DNA of 64,000 nt from Terriglobales bacterium (GCA_035651655.1 DASRFG010000002.1:186001-250000); one strand, 5' to 3'; numbered from the stretch's first letter, positions 1 through 10,435 are shown. Made by a program: numbers and translations. The notes: generated by a model from the letters alone, not told the origin.

Positions 1-193
1 CGGTGTTGGCAACAATGAACTCGATGCCTTCCACCCCGGCGTCAATCATGCGATTGACGGCGTTGCCGCCGCCACCACCGACGCCGATTACCTTGATGTT
101 GGCATCGTTGCGCGCCTCCTCGTGGAAGCTGATCCGGATTCCACTCTTGGGCGTGTCCGACGGCGAAAGCGTGTTCTCTCTTTTTGGCGTCAT
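1..193 (-). CDS. ftsZ: cell division protein FtsZ (N-terminal part, runs off the window)
   Basis: This is the first 64 residues of the tubulin-like GTPase that forms the cytokinetic Z ring. The visible protein reads [20 protein letters not shown]-like: a short basic N-terminal tail, then [19 protein letters not shown] and [11 protein letters not shown], which is the start of the FtsZ GTP-binding fold. The ATG at 193 follows a GGAGAG ribosome site. It is the last visible gene of the dcw cluster, 61 bases after ftsA, the usual order. The C-terminus lies outside the window, so the GTPase signature GGGTGTG cannot be checked. Confidence 0.95.
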   Translation of the reverse strand, partial: MTPKRENTLSPSDTPKSGIRISFHEEARNDANIKVIGVGGGGGNAVNRMIDAGVEGIEFIVANT

Positions 194-254
194 GGTTTGC
201 TCTCCGTTCCTCGCATAGATTGTTCTTGCTACGTCTCGATTCCGGTCTCTTCGC

Positions 255-1472
255 TCAGGACTTCGCGAACAAGGCCCGCAGTCGCGCTACTCCCCACTTC
301 TCTTCTTCTTTGCCACGAACCAGCCGTGCCCGATGGCCATAAAAGATCATTCCGATCACGGTAGTGAACTCGGGCTCAGCCAGCAGAGCCGGCATTTTCG
401 CCAGTGGAGCTGGCCATGCCATGCGCACCGGCTTTCGCAGGATTGAATCTGCGATTTCGAGCATGCCCGGTAGCCGGGCCCCGCCTCCGGTGAGCACTAC
501 GCCCGCGCCGCACATCTCTAACATGCCGGAATGGCGAAGATTGTCGCGTAGCATCTCAAAAAGCTCGCGACTCCGCGGTTCAAGAATTTCCCCCAGTACG
601 CGCTGTTGCACCATACGTGACGGCCGGTCGCCCACCGAGGGCACTTCCACTTCATGTCCTTCGGGAATGCGGGTAACCACCGCCGACCCGAAATTGCATT
701 TCAGTCTTTCGGCCTCAATCAGCGCGGTGCGCAGCCCTACAGAGATATCGCCGGTGAAGTGGTCGCCTCCCACCGGGAGAACCGCCGTGTGCACCACGGC
801 GCCTTCTACGAATGCGATCAATTGTGTAGATCCGGCGCCAATGTCCACCAGACATACGCCCAGTTCCCGTTCTTCGGATCGCAATGCCGCATCGGCACAG
901 GCAAGGGGCTCGAATACCGTGTCATCTACGTGGATTCCGGCGCGGTTTATGGCAGTAACCACGTTCTGGGTGGCGCTTCCAGCGGCGGTCACCAGGTGGA
1001 CGCGCACTTCCAGCTTGCTCCCGATCATGCCCAGGGGATCGCGTATTCCAGGTTGATCGTCGAGTATGAACTCCTGCGGAAGCAGATGCAGCACATCTCG
1101 GTCTGCCGGAAGGGAAATCGCGCGCGCTTTCTCCACCGCGTGACGGATCTCTTCGCGGGTGATCTCCCGGGGGCGGGTTCCCAAACTGATTCCACCCAGG
1201 CTATTCACGCCGCGCACATGAGAGCCGGCTATTCCGACTATGGCGCGCTCGATCGGCGCTCCAATACCGTTCTCGGCTTCTTCCACTGCCCGTTGAATGG
1301 AACCAACCGCCCGTTCCAAATCAACGATCATGCCCTTGCGCGAGCCCAGCGAGTCAACGATGCCGTGACTGCGATAGCGCAGACCGGCGTCGGTGATCTC
1401 CGCCACCAGAGCGCAGGTCTTGGCGCTGCCTACATCAATTGCGGTCAGCAGATGCTCGTTCAGATTGCTCAT
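255..1472 (-). CDS. ftsA: cell division protein FtsA
   Basis: FtsA is an actin-like ATPase that tethers FtsZ filaments to the membrane and recruits later divisome proteins. The 405-aa product starts with [17 protein letters not shown] (phosphate-1 motif of the actin/Hsp70 fold). It continues through an SHF2-like 1C region (about 80-160), a [14 protein letters not shown] phosphate-2 motif (about 205-220) and [13 protein letters not shown] (adenosine motif, about 325). The length is typical. Unlike many FtsA proteins, the C-terminus here (LRALFAKS) is a short, weakly amphipathic tail. It sits between ftsQ (24 bases upstream) and ftsZ, in the standard order. Confidence 0.97.
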   Translation of the reverse strand: MSNLNEHLLTAIDVGSAKTCALVAEITDAGLRYRSHGIVDSLGSRKGMIVDLERAVGSIQRAVEEAENGIGAPIERAIVGIAGSHVRGVNSLGGISLGTRPREITREEIRHAVEKARAISLPADRDVLHLLPQEFILDDQPGIRDPLGMIGSKLEVRVHLVTAAGSATQNVVTAINRAGIHVDDTVFEPLACADAALRSEERELGVCLVDIGAGSTQLIAFVEGAVVHTAVLPVGGDHFTGDISVGLRTALIEAERLKCNFGSAVVTRIPEGHEVEVPSVGDRPSRMVQQRVLGEILEPRSRELFEMLRDNLRHSGMLEMCGAGVVLTGGGARLPGMLEIADSILRKPVRMAWPAPLAKMPALLAEPEFTTVIGMIFYGHRARLVRGKEEEKWGVARLRALFAKS

Positions 1473-1496
1473 GCGCGGTGCTTCCTCATGTTCGGC

Positions 1497-2639
1497 CTAA
1501 TGTCTCCAGTCCTGACGGGTCTTGGTTAGCCTCACCGGCTTTTTCTTGTGCCAGCGATGCGCCGGACGGGTTGAAATAATGACCCGCTTCACTGGTTTTC
1601 TGGCGTTCGTCGCCGGGGCGCGCACTTCGGCTGCGATCAAAGCCGTAGGCTTTACCCCCGCCGCGATGGCGGCACGCGCTGCTGGCTTTGAAAGCGGCTT
1701 TTGAGCCACCAGCTTGCCGTCAGGATTGACTATGATCTGGTGGTCATAGCGCAGGTCTACCGAATCTACTTTTTGAAATTGCTGGCGCCACTCCGCCACG
1801 TGGGTCACGTAAATTTTGTAGCGGTCCAGGTAATTGGAAGCCCCCAGATGCACTAATACGGCACCTGAAGGATCATTGACCGTCACCTTCGCATCGTCAG
1901 GATCAGAGAGATCAACTTCGCTCAGGTCCTGAGAGTAATTGGCGCCCCCGGCATCAAGTTGCCGGACAAGCTCGCCGTAAATCTTCATGCGCGCGGCCCG
2001 GGTGGAGATCGGCTCCGCCTCTCCCATGCCGACAATCACCGGAAACGAATACTTCTGGTGACTGCTCGCCGGCAGGTCCATGACCACGCCGCTCGCGTCC
2101 ATCAGCTCGATTCGGGGACCCAGGCGTGCGAAGGCCACCGGGGTGCGCTCATGCAAGTCCACGTGCAGGCGGTTAGGAAAGAAGCGCATGACGGTCGCGC
2201 TCTCCACCCACGGAATTTCTTCAAGCTGGCGTTTCCGGTCGGCCAGCGGCACGAAGAAGATATTGCGTCCGATGTCGCCGCCCATCACTTCCATGACTTG
2301 CGCGCGAGGAACATTGTGGGTGCCGGAAATTTCGATGTCGTCGCTTGAATTTATGGCGAATCGCCAGGAGTGTGCGCCATACGAATAGGCCACTCCGGCC
2401 AGCGCCGCGATGGCGAACATCACTCCGGCAGCGACGGCCACCATCATCAGGCGAGTGGCTGTTTTCTTGGGAATTGATCCACGACGAACTGAGACGCGCT
2501 TTTGCGCGCGCAGGAATGGCGATTCTGCGTCGGACTCGAGATTGACCAGTCGAGAGTCATCCAGCGTAGCCGGAACGAACTCCTGCCCTGGCGTAAGTTC
2601 CAAGTCTTCCTGAGACAGGGAAACACTCTTGCGCGCCAT
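1497..2639 (-). CDS. ftsQ: cell division protein FtsQ (POTRA/FtsQ domain)
   Basis: FtsQ is a bitopic inner-membrane protein that links the cytoplasmic divisome to the periplasmic peptidoglycan synthases. The 380-aa product has a long cytoplasmic N-terminus (about 1-60), one membrane segment (about 64-88, rich in Ala/Val/Met), and a POTRA domain (INSSDDIEISGTHNVPRAQV, about 95-165). An FtsQ beta domain follows with SVDLRYDHQIIVNPDG near 300. A basic, Lys/Arg-rich C-terminal tail of about 70 residues is longer than in most FtsQ proteins. The 225 bases upstream, between it and murC, are unusually long for this cluster and could hold a secondary promoter. Confidence 0.93.
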   Translation of the reverse strand: MARKSVSLSQEDLELTPGQEFVPATLDDSRLVNLESDAESPFLRAQKRVSVRRGSIPKKTATRLMMVAVAAGVMFAIAALAGVAYSYGAHSWRFAINSSDDIEISGTHNVPRAQVMEVMGGDIGRNIFFVPLADRKRQLEEIPWVESATVMRFFPNRLHVDLHERTPVAFARLGPRIELMDASGVVMDLPASSHQKYSFPVIVGMGEAEPISTRAARMKIYGELVRQLDAGGANYSQDLSEVDLSDPDDAKVTVNDPSGAVLVHLGASNYLDRYKIYVTHVAEWRQQFQKVDSVDLRYDHQIIVNPDGKLVAQKPLSKPAARAAIAAGVKPTALIAAEVRAPATNARKPVKRVIISTRPAHRWHKKKPVRLTKTRQDWRH

Positions 2640-2864
2640 TACCTGCTAGTTGTCGCCGTGAATCGCCGAGTGCCTTCACTATAACGTCAATGTCCAAATT
2701 TGAGACAAGGAATTTTTCCACAGAGTTGTCGCACGTGCGGCCAAGTTCGGGACAGCGGTTGGACGCAATTCGATCAGCGGCAAGCAACCATGGTTGCCAC
2801 AGAAACTCCGGGACGACGTCCAGCTTTCGTGGCTCCGTGTGCGCGTTGGTCCGGAAAAAAGAAA

Positions 2865-4277
2865 CTATGTGGCTTGGACTTTTGCAGTCCCGGCAAGGGC
2901 AGTGAGCTGCTCGAGGAGTTGAGGCGCAAGCTGCGAGATGTTACCAGCGCCCATGGTAAGGATGGCATCGCCTTCTTCGGCCACCGAAGCCGCGGCTGAT
3001 GCGGCTTCCGCAAATGACTCGACGTAGAGCGCTGTTTTACCGGCCCTGACGATGCGCTCCGCCAACGACTGCGCGGTCACGCCGGGGATGGGCTGCTCGC
3101 TCGCAGGATAGATGTCCAGAACGAACACGGAGTCCGCATCTCCGAAAGCAGTGGCGAACTGATCCAGCAGAAGTTGAGTGCGGGTATAGCGGTGAGGTTG
3201 GAAGACCACGTGGACTCGGCGATATCCGCACTCTCGGGCGGCTGCCAGGGTGGCACGGATCTCCGTAGGGTGGTGACCATAGTCGTCAACAACGCTGATC
3301 CCGGCTATCTGTCCGCGCACCTGGAATCTGCGGTCCACCCCCCTGAAATTCTCCAGCGCAGATCGGATCTCATTAACGTTGATGTCCAATCCCACGCCAA
3401 CCGCAACTGCCGCCGTGGCATTCAGTACGTTGTGTGCCCCGGGAACGTTCAGATGAAACTCCCCGAGTTCCTGTCCGCGATAGATCACCTGAAAGCGGCT
3501 GCCCGGCACGGCTGGAGAACTTCCTGATTGCTTGAGCGGCAAAATACGAAAGTCTGAATCGGGCCGGGTGCCGTAGCTCACCGCCCGTCTCTTGAGTTGA
3601 GGCAAGAGCGCCCGCAGTTGGGAGTCGTCGTTACACAGCACCACCATCCCGTAAAACGGCACTCGATCCATGAACTCCAGAAAGGTGCGTTTCACGTCCC
3701 GCATGTCGCGATAGCAGTCCATGTGCTCGCGGTCAATATTCGTAACCACTGCAAGAATGGGCGATAAAGAGAGGAAGGAACGGTCACTCTCATCGGCTTC
3801 GGCCACGAGGTACTGCGATTTTCCCAGGCGCGCGTTGGAGCCCATGGCATCAACCCTGCCGCCAACCACAACCGTGGGATCAAGGCCGCCCGCCGCCAGG
3901 ACTGCCGCAACCATCGAAGTGGTCGTGGTCTTTCCGTGCATCCCGGCAATGGCAATTCCATACTTCAGCCTCATCAGTTCCGCCAGCATTTCCGCCCGTC
4001 GGATGACGGGAATGTGCAGGCGCTGTGCCTCTACGACTTCAGAGTTGTCGGGACGTACGGCGGAACTGGTCACCACCACATCAGCGCCAGCGACATTGCC
4101 GACGGAATGCCCCTCAAAGATGGTGGCTCCCAGGCCGGCAAGGCGCTGAGTAACGGGCGATATTCTCAGATCGGAGCCGGAAACTTTGTAGCCGAGGGTC
4201 AGCAGCACCTCGGCGATACCGCTCATGCCGATTCCACCAATGCCTACGAAGTGAACGCGTTGGATTTTGGCAAACAT
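2865..4277 (-). CDS. murC: UDP-N-acetylmuramate--L-alanine ligase
   Basis: MurC adds L-alanine to UDP-MurNAc, the first cytoplasmic peptide-stem step, using ATP. The 470-aa protein shows FVGIGGIGMSGIAEVL (N-terminal Rossmann loop, about 9-24), the ATP-binding GMHGKTTTTSMVAAVL (about 113-128), YLVAEADESDRSFL (about 157-170), and DDYGHHPTEIRATL (about 343). All are characteristic of MurC. The start lies one base after the murG stop, so translation is probably coupled. In many genomes murB and ddl follow murC; here only a 225-base gap separates it from ftsQ. Confidence 0.97.
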   Translation of the reverse strand: MFAKIQRVHFVGIGGIGMSGIAEVLLTLGYKVSGSDLRISPVTQRLAGLGATIFEGHSVGNVAGADVVVTSSAVRPDNSEVVEAQRLHIPVIRRAEMLAELMRLKYGIAIAGMHGKTTTTSMVAAVLAAGGLDPTVVVGGRVDAMGSNARLGKSQYLVAEADESDRSFLSLSPILAVVTNIDREHMDCYRDMRDVKRTFLEFMDRVPFYGMVVLCNDDSQLRALLPQLKRRAVSYGTRPDSDFRILPLKQSGSSPAVPGSRFQVIYRGQELGEFHLNVPGAHNVLNATAAVAVGVGLDINVNEIRSALENFRGVDRRFQVRGQIAGISVVDDYGHHPTEIRATLAAARECGYRRVHVVFQPHRYTRTQLLLDQFATAFGDADSVFVLDIYPASEQPIPGVTAQSLAERIVRAGKTALYVESFAEAASAAASVAEEGDAILTMGAGNISQLAPQLLEQLTALAGTAKVQAT

Positions 4278-4278
4278 T

Positions 4279-5358
4279 TCACCTATTCGCTACACCTGCC
4301 AGCCTTGCCGCGAGGTTCGCAATCTCCGCCGCGGCATCGGGATGAGCTAAACCACGCGCGGCCTCTGCCATTCGACGCAGTCTGGGGCGATCCAGCAATA
4401 GCGCCCTGATCTCGTCAAGTAAACGCTCACCCGTCAACTCATTTTCGGTAATCAGCGCCGCCGCACCGGCGCTTGCCAAAGCCTCCGCATTCCGCCTTTG
4501 GTGGTCATCGGCGGCACGTGGAAAGGGAACGAAAACGGCAGTCCGGCCCGCCGCAGTCACCTCCGCTACCGTGCTCGCCCCCGAGCGGCAGACCAACAGA
4601 TCGGCGCGGGCAAATGCCCCTGGCATATCTTCTATAAAAGGATGTACCTCAGCCGAAATGCCGGAACGAAGATACGCTGCTTGCGCCTGATTATAGTCAC
4701 GCTCCCCGGTCTGATGAATGATGTAAATCTCCGGCAGCCGCGCTTTGAAACTACTTAGCGATTCCACCATCACCCGGTTCAAAGCCGCTGCCCCCTGGCT
4801 GCCTCCAAAGACCAGCAAAGTAGGCCTGCCGTGGGGTACGGCCGCGACCGGGGGAATGGGGAAGAATTCTCGCCGCACCGGAACCCCGGTCACTACTGCG
4901 CGACGAAAAAAACGGGAGGTCTCTTCAAAGTGCACCGCCGCCATGGTCACTATCGGGGCCACAACCTTATTAGCAAAGCCGGGAACGAAGTTAGGCTCGA
5001 ACGCTAGTGTGGGCACATCCCGCAGAGCGGCTGCCAGCATGGCTGGACCGGACGCATAACCACCCACGCCAATGACCACATCCGGTCGAAAGTGACTCAG
5101 CATATGGCCCGAATCAAGAATCGCCCGCGGCAAATTGAATAAGGTCTTTAGCCGAGTGGCCAGGCTGACGCTCTTCAGGCCTCCCACTTCGATCAGCTCC
5201 AGTTGAAATCCTGCAGCCGGTACCAGACGGGTCTCGATGCCCCGCCCCGTGCCGATGAACAGCACTTCGGCGTCAAATCGCTCCTGAAGTTCACGGGCTA
5301 TGGCCAGGGCCGGTATGACGTGCCCACCCGTCCCGCCGCCCGCCAGGATCGCGCGCAT
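4279..5358 (-). CDS. murG: UDP-GlcNAc:lipid I N-acetylglucosaminyltransferase MurG
   Basis: MurG transfers GlcNAc from UDP-GlcNAc to lipid I, making lipid II on the inner membrane face. The 359-aa protein begins with the donor-family loop [16 protein letters not shown], followed by [14 protein letters not shown] and [18 protein letters not shown] (acceptor domain). It then has the second glycine loop [16 protein letters not shown] (about 187-202) and [24 protein letters not shown] (donor site, about 258). It is of typical length, a few bases after ftsW and one base before murC. Confidence 0.97.
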   Translation of the reverse strand: MRAILAGGGTGGHVIPALAIARELQERFDAEVLFIGTGRGIETRLVPAAGFQLELIEVGGLKSVSLATRLKTLFNLPRAILDSGHMLSHFRPDVVIGVGGYASGPAMLAAALRDVPTLAFEPNFVPGFANKVVAPIVTMAAVHFEETSRFFRRAVVTGVPVRREFFPIPPVAAVPHGRPTLLVFGGSQGAAALNRVMVESLSSFKARLPEIYIIHQTGERDYNQAQAAYLRSGISAEVHPFIEDMPGAFARADLLVCRSGASTVAEVTAAGRTAVFVPFPRAADDHQRRNAEALASAGAAALITENELTGERLLDEIRALLLDRPRLRRMAEAARGLAHPDAAAEIANLAARLAGVANR

Positions 5359-5361
5359 GGG

Positions 5362-6456
5362 CTAATCCGTTTGCTGCGTGATGTTGAGCAAGACTCCGAC
5401 GCAGGCCAAGGTGACGAAAAGCGAAGTTCCCCCATAGGAGATGAAGGGCAGCGGTATGCCTTTGGTGGGTAACAGCCCTAGCACCACGCTGATGTTGAAA
5501 AGGGCCTGCAACACCACCATGCTGGTTATGCCAGTGGCGAGAAAGCGACCGAAACTGTCGTCCGTGAGTACAGCAGCACGAATCCCCCGGTATAGGAACG
5601 CCGCAAACAAACTGACCACGATGACCGCACCCACCAACCCGACCTCCTCCGCCGTGACCGCAAAAATGAAATCAGTGTGCGGCTCAGGAAGGTAGAAGAG
5701 CTTTTCTTTGCCTTCCATCAATCCCATACCGGTGACGCCGCCCGTGCCCACTGCAATCATGGATTGAATAATATGAAAACCGCGGCCCTGCGGATCGGCG
5801 TAAGGATTTAAGAAGGCTAGGATTCGCTCGTAGCGCCAGCTCACCCGGAAAATCAGCATATACAGCGGCAGCACCGAGGCGGCCAGCCCGTATCCGAAGT
5901 AGCGCAACCGCATTCCCGCTACATAAAGGATGGTGGCAGTGATGCCGGCGCACGCGATGGCTGTTCCCAGATCTGGCTCCTTCACGATCAAGCCAAGGAA
6001 GGCCAGGGTGGGGACGATGGCTGGAATGAGGGTGTTGCGCACATCGTCCATGAGCTTGGTCCGGGTCTCAAGGAAATAGGCGAGAAACAGGATGAGTGTC
6101 GGCTTCGCAAGCTCCGAAGGCTGCAGCGAAAACCATCCCCCAAAACGAATCCAGCGGTGGGTGTTGTGCGAACGGTCCAGGAAGAAGACTGAAATCAGCA
6201 GCAGCGTTGTGATACCCAGCGCCGAAAACACCACCGCCGGTTGCTTATAGCGGCGATAGTCAATCTTCATGGCGGCAAACATTGCGATCAGCCCCGCCAC
6301 TGCCCAAGCGATCTGCTTGATCAAAAAAGTGTACGGCGAGCCGTAACGGTCTTTCGCCAGCACGGCGGAGGCACTGAAGACCATCACCAGGCCGATAAAT
6401 ACCAGCAGCAAGGTGACGGTGAATAAAGGTCTATCTACGCTGACTCTCTTGGCCAT
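5362..6456 (-). CDS. ftsW: SEDS-family peptidoglycan glycosyltransferase FtsW
   Basis: FtsW polymerises lipid II at the septum together with the class B PBP FtsI. The 364-aa protein has about ten membrane segments and SEDS motifs: RWIRFGGWFSLQPSELAKP (about 102-120), YADPQGRGFHIIQSMIAVGTGG (about 221), LPEPHTDFIFAVTAEEVGL (about 255) and LPFISYGGTSLFVTLACVG near the C-terminus. FtsW is preferred over RodA because of its place between murD and murG and its partner ftsI in the same operon. Confidence 0.95.
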   Translation of the reverse strand: MAKRVSVDRPLFTVTLLLVFIGLVMVFSASAVLAKDRYGSPYTFLIKQIAWAVAGLIAMFAAMKIDYRRYKQPAVVFSALGITTLLLISVFFLDRSHNTHRWIRFGGWFSLQPSELAKPTLILFLAYFLETRTKLMDDVRNTLIPAIVPTLAFLGLIVKEPDLGTAIACAGITATILYVAGMRLRYFGYGLAASVLPLYMLIFRVSWRYERILAFLNPYADPQGRGFHIIQSMIAVGTGGVTGMGLMEGKEKLFYLPEPHTDFIFAVTAEEVGLVGAVIVVSLFAAFLYRGIRAAVLTDDSFGRFLATGITSMVVLQALFNISVVLGLLPTKGIPLPFISYGGTSLFVTLACVGVLLNITQQTD

Positions 6457-6468
6457 GCTTCTCCCGGA

Positions 6469-7845
6469 TCAGGCTGCTCCTTCTCCGCCTGCCTGCTCAG
6501 CTAATGTCTGCACCGCGTGCTTGAATACCCGTCCCCGGTGCTCGTAATTCTCAAACTGGTCGAAGCTGGCACAGGCCGGCGCTAAAAGCACAATGTCCCC
6601 CGTTGAGGCTGTGCTCGCCGCACGCCGCACCGCGGACTCCAGTGTGCCCGCGCGCAGCACTTCTGCGGCCTGCGAGATTTGACCCTCGATTTTTTCAGCC
6701 GCTGCTCCAATGGTGTAGACCCGCTTCACCCGTTTGCGCAATAACTCATTCAGCACCGTGTAGTCGCTACCTTTATCCTTGCCCCCCAAAATCAGGTGGA
6801 TATTGGCCGGGAACGCCTCCAGCGCCTTGATGGTGGCATCCACATTTGTGGCTTTGGAATCGTTGTAGTACTCGACGCCGCGCACCGTGGCCACATATTC
6901 CAGGCGGTGCTCGACGGCCTTGAACTCCTGCACTGCGCGACGGATGCTCTGCGGCTGCGAGTGCGCCAGCATGCCCACGCAGACCGCCGCCAGCACGTTC
7001 TCCAGATTGTGCGTCCCCTTCAGCGTGATCTCGCTGAGCGGCATGATTTCGCGGGTGGAGGCCTCGTTCCTGTAAGCAATCTTGCCGGCTTTGACGAACG
7101 CACCCCGTTCTACTTCCCTTTTCCGGCTGAACCAGATTTTCTGCCCAGGGGTGCGCTCCGCAAGCCCCGCCGAAGTCGGATCATCAGCATTGAGCACCGT
7201 GAAGTCGCCGGGCGTCTGGTTCTCAAAAATCCGCGCTTTGGCATCCACGTAAGCTTGGAAATTGCTGTGACGGTCGAGATGATCGGGAGTGATGTTGAGC
7301 ACCACGCAGATCTTTGGGTGAAAGCTATCAATCGTCTCCAACTGAAAGCTGGAGACCTCCAGAACTACCCAACTGTCCGACGTGGATTCCTCCACCATGG
7401 AGATAGCGGGAGTTCCGATGTTGCCGCCCACCAGAGCCTTGATGCCACCCGTCGAAATCACCTCGCCGGTGAGTGCTGTGGTGGTAGTTTTGCCGTTTGA
7501 ACCGGTGATGGCGACGATCTTGCCTTTCAGGAATCGCGCCGCCAGCTCGATTTCCCCAATCACCGGAATTCCCAGCTGCCGTGCCTGCGCCAATTGCGGT
7601 ACGTTCACCGGCACCCCTGGGCTAACCACGATCAAATCTTGAGTACGAAATGTACGCTCGCCGTGGCCGCCAGTCTCGACGGTAATACCCTGGTCGAGCA
7701 ACCGGGGAATCTCACTGCGTAGCTGGTCCTCACTTTTGGAATCGGAGACAGTCACCCGCGCTCCACGGGCGTGCAGAAAGAGCGCCGAGGCTACGCCTGA
7801 CTTCCCCAGCCCGACTACCAGTACGCGTTTGCCTTTAAGGTCCAC
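6469..7845 (-). CDS. murD: UDP-N-acetylmuramoyl-L-alanine--D-glutamate ligase
   Basis: MurD adds D-glutamate to UDP-MurNAc-L-Ala. The 458-aa sequence has an N-terminal Rossmann fold (VLVVGLGKSGVASALFL), the Mur-ligase ATP loop ITGSNGKTTTTALTGEV (about 113-129), LEVSSFQLETID (about 158-169), NITPDHLDRHSNFQAYVDAK (about 184), and a C-terminal domain with YNDSKATNVDATIKAL and LILGGKDKGSDY. These are the classic MurD motifs. It lies 21 bases after mraY and 12 before ftsW. Confidence 0.97.
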   Translation of the reverse strand: MDLKGKRVLVVGLGKSGVASALFLHARGARVTVSDSKSEDQLRSEIPRLLDQGITVETGGHGERTFRTQDLIVVSPGVPVNVPQLAQARQLGIPVIGEIELAARFLKGKIVAITGSNGKTTTTALTGEVISTGGIKALVGGNIGTPAISMVEESTSDSWVVLEVSSFQLETIDSFHPKICVVLNITPDHLDRHSNFQAYVDAKARIFENQTPGDFTVLNADDPTSAGLAERTPGQKIWFSRKREVERGAFVKAGKIAYRNEASTREIMPLSEITLKGTHNLENVLAAVCVGMLAHSQPQSIRRAVQEFKAVEHRLEYVATVRGVEYYNDSKATNVDATIKALEAFPANIHLILGGKDKGSDYTVLNELLRKRVKRVYTIGAAAEKIEGQISQAAEVLRAGTLESAVRRAASTASTGDIVLLAPACASFDQFENYEHRGRVFKHAVQTLAEQAGGEGAA

Positions 7846-7866
7846 GATTGGCGACGTTTCCGCGTT

Positions 7867-9000
7867 CTAACGCAACTTCAAGGTGGTTAAAGCAAACAGT
7901 GCAAATACCAGCGAGGCAATCCAGAAGCGCACAATTATTTTTGACTCCGACCAACCCAGCAGTTCGAAGTGGTGGTGCAGGGGCGCCATTTTGAAGATTC
8001 GCTTTTTACGCAGCTTGTACGAAGCCACCTGCAAGATCACCGAGATCGCCTCGATCACAAATATTCCGCCGATAAAGGGCAGAAGGAGTTCCTGCTTGAT
8101 GGTGACGGCCACCGTACCTATCGCGCCACCGAGCGCGAGGGAGCCCACGTCTCCCATGAAGATCTCAGCGGGGTGCGCGTTATACCAAAGGAAACCGATG
8201 GCGGAGCCGACCATCGCTCCGCAAAAGATAGTCAACTCGCCGACCTGGGGCATGCGCTGCAATTCGAGATAGCTGGAGAAGGTCGCGTGCCCGCTCACAT
8301 AGGTAAGCACCGCCAGCGCGCTGGCAGCAATGATGGTGCAGCCGATAGCCAGGCCGTCCAGACCGTCGGTGAGATTCACCGCGTTGCTGGCGCCCACAAT
8401 CACAACCACTACAAAACCAATGAACGGCAGAAAAGCCAGCGGCCAGATGTGAGGTGAACCCAGCAGCCGGTGGATCACCAGGTCCGGCCGAAAGGTCTTA
8501 TCGAACGGCATGATCAGATGCGTCGAGTAGAGTCCCTGGGTCTGAAAGGCGATCAGCGCTACTGCGATCAGAATGCTGGTGCTGATCTGCAAAAGCAGCT
8601 TGGTGCGCCCGGTGAGGCCAAGATTGCGATGGTGAATCGTTTTCAGATAATCGTCGGCGAATCCAATGCTGGCGAACGCGATCGTGGAAATCACCGCCAG
8701 CCATATGAACTTGTTGCTGAGGTCAGCCCAGAGCAAGGTCGGCACCACGATGGCGATCGCGATCAGCACTCCGCCCATGGTGGGCGTTCCCGCTTTTTTC
8801 TGGTGAGCTTGTGGGCCCTCTTCGCGGATGTACTGGCCAATCTGGAATTCACGCAGCCGTTTGATCACAAATGGCCCGATCACTAACGCCGTGAACAGCG
8901 CGGTCAGGCTGGCAAAGGCCGTGCGGAAGGTAAGGAATCGGAATATGCGGAAGGGCGAAAAGTAATGAAACAGCTTTAAATACAAAAGCCAATAAAGCAA
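7867..9000 (-). CDS. mraY: phospho-N-acetylmuramoyl-pentapeptide-transferase MraY
   Basis: MraY transfers phospho-MurNAc-pentapeptide to undecaprenyl phosphate, making lipid I in the inner membrane. The 377-aa protein has about ten membrane segments and the conserved motifs KKAGTPTMGGVLI (about 68-80), FADDYLK (catalytic Asp pair, about 115), NAVNLTDGLDGLAIG (about 206-220), FMGDVGSLALGGAIG (about 281) and MAPLHHHFELLGWSE (about 336). It lies between murF and murD as in most dcw clusters. The upstream gap to murF is 25 bases. Confidence 0.98.
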   Translation of the reverse strand: MLYWLLYLKLFHYFSPFRIFRFLTFRTAFASLTALFTALVIGPFVIKRLREFQIGQYIREEGPQAHQKKAGTPTMGGVLIAIAIVVPTLLWADLSNKFIWLAVISTIAFASIGFADDYLKTIHHRNLGLTGRTKLLLQISTSILIAVALIAFQTQGLYSTHLIMPFDKTFRPDLVIHRLLGSPHIWPLAFLPFIGFVVVVIVGASNAVNLTDGLDGLAIGCTIIAASALAVLTYVSGHATFSSYLELQRMPQVGELTIFCGAMVGSAIGFLWYNAHPAEIFMGDVGSLALGGAIGTVAVTIKQELLLPFIGGIFVIEAISVILQVASYKLRKKRIFKMAPLHHHFELLGWSESKIIVRFWIASLVFALFALTTLKLR

Positions 9001-9025
9001 TCTGCCTCCCCGTTCCGACTTTGTT

Positions 9026-10435
9026 CTAGTGCCTGACCGCGACTGCCTGGCCCGGTTTCTGCTGCAACTGTGTTTGCCAGCGCTCTAGCGCTCGCTCCAG
9101 CCGCACCCCGCGTGATGCCTTCAGGAGCACGGCATCGCCGATTTTCACTTCACGTGAGAGCCAGTCTCCCGCCTGTTCCGGCGTGGCAAAAAACTCCGCG
9201 GCGACTCCGGCTTCTTTTGCACCCTCGACAATCTCGCGTGCCGTGCCGCGCACTCCGATAACTACATCGATCTTTCGCTGTGCCATCTGTGCGCCGCACG
9301 CGCGATGCAATTCGGCGGCAGCCGGGCCGAGTTCGAGCATTTCCCCAGCGATGACAATACGGCGTTTGGCCTTCATGGCCGCCAGCGCTTCCACCATTGC
9401 ATCCAGAGCTTTTGGATTTGAATTGTAGCAATCGTTGATTACGGTTGCGCCAGCTAGTTTGATGATCTCGCCGCGCTTGTCCGCGGGAGTCAGAGTGGCG
9501 AGGGAACCTGCCGCATCGGTTAACGTAATCCCGTTCTCCATCGCCACGGCAACTGCGGCCAGCGCGTTGTAGACATTATGGCGCCCGATCAATGGAAGAG
9601 TGGCGCTCTGCCGGCTTCCTCCAACCACAATCTCGAAGTTGGATCCCCCCGCGCCAAGCTCTTCGATCTTCTCCGCTCGCACTTTGGCGGATGCACCCAG
9701 GCCAAAGGTCATTACTTTGCCTCTAAATCCCTCCCCAAAGTGTGAGACGTACGCATCGTCCGCGTTCAAGACTGCTGTGCCATTCGCGGGCAAAGCCTCG
9801 ATGAGCTCTCTCTTAGCCGCAGCTATCTCCGCCAACGACTTGAAGAACTCCAGGTGCACAGGCGCTACTGCTGTCACAACACCGATGCCGGGCTCTGCAA
9901 TCGCTGCCAAGGCGCGTATTTCGCCAGCGTGCGACATTCCCATCTCGATCACCGCAATATCGTGCTCTGGTTCGAGCCTCAGCAACATCAGCGGGAGTCC
10001 GAACTGATTGTTTAAATTCCCCTCCGATTTCAGGACCTTGAATCGCAAGCCCAACAAATGCGCAATCGCCTCTTTGGTGGTAGTTTTTCCTACGGAGCCA
10101 GTCACGCCGACAACTTTCTTGCCCCACATCCTGCGCACTTCGCGTGCCAGTGTCTGCAAGGAATCCAGGGTGTCTTGAACCGGAATCAATTTTGCGTTTT
10201 TGCCGGGATACCTAGCCGCCTGATCGGCACGGACCACCGCCGCCGTCGCTCCTTTATCAAGCGCCTGCTCTACAAAATCGTGCCCGTCCAGGTGTTCCCC
10301 TTTTACGGCGAAGAACAGCTCCCCGGGACGGACGGTACGCGAATCAATCGAATATCCCGTCGCCAACGCGCCACGATTAATCGCGGCTGTATTCGAAGAG
10401 AGTAGCTGAGCGATGCGGCCCAGAGGGAGCTTCAA
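9026..10435 (-). CDS. murF: UDP-N-acetylmuramoyl-tripeptide--D-alanyl-D-alanine ligase
   Basis: MurF adds the D-Ala-D-Ala dipeptide, the last cytoplasmic step of the stem peptide. The 469-aa protein has an N-terminal domain with SIDSRTVRPGELFFAVKGE HLDGHDF-type sequence (about 29-53), the ATP loop VTGSVGKTTTKEAIAHLL (about 109-126), IEMGMSHAGEIRAL (about 163) and INDCYNSNPKALDAM (about 332-346). Its start overlaps the end of murE by four bases, so the two ligases are translationally coupled. The ddl gene for its dipeptide substrate is not in this cluster. Confidence 0.97.
   Translation of the reverse strand: MKLPLGRIAQLLSSNTAAINRGALATGYSIDSRTVRPGELFFAVKGEHLDGHDFVEQALDKGATAAVVRADQAARYPGKNAKLIPVQDTLDSLQTLAREVRRMWGKKVVGVTGSVGKTTTKEAIAHLLGLRFKVLKSEGNLNNQFGLPLMLLRLEPEHDIAVIEMGMSHAGEIRALAAIAEPGIGVVTAVAPVHLEFFKSLAEIAAAKRELIEALPANGTAVLNADDAYVSHFGEGFRGKVMTFGLGASAKVRAEKIEELGAGGSNFEIVVGGSRQSATLPLIGRHNVYNALAAVAVAMENGITLTDAAGSLATLTPADKRGEIIKLAGATVINDCYNSNPKALDAMVEALAAMKAKRRIVIAGEMLELGPAAAELHRACGAQMAQRKIDVVIGVRGTAREIVEGAKEAGVAAEFFATPEQAGDWLSREVKIGDAVLLKASRGVRLERALERWQTQLQQKPGQAVAVRH

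Noticed and set aside
654-1529. 291-codon plus-strand open frame
   Set aside because: It is antisense to ftsA, has no family motifs and reads as the mirror of a GC-rich coding gene.
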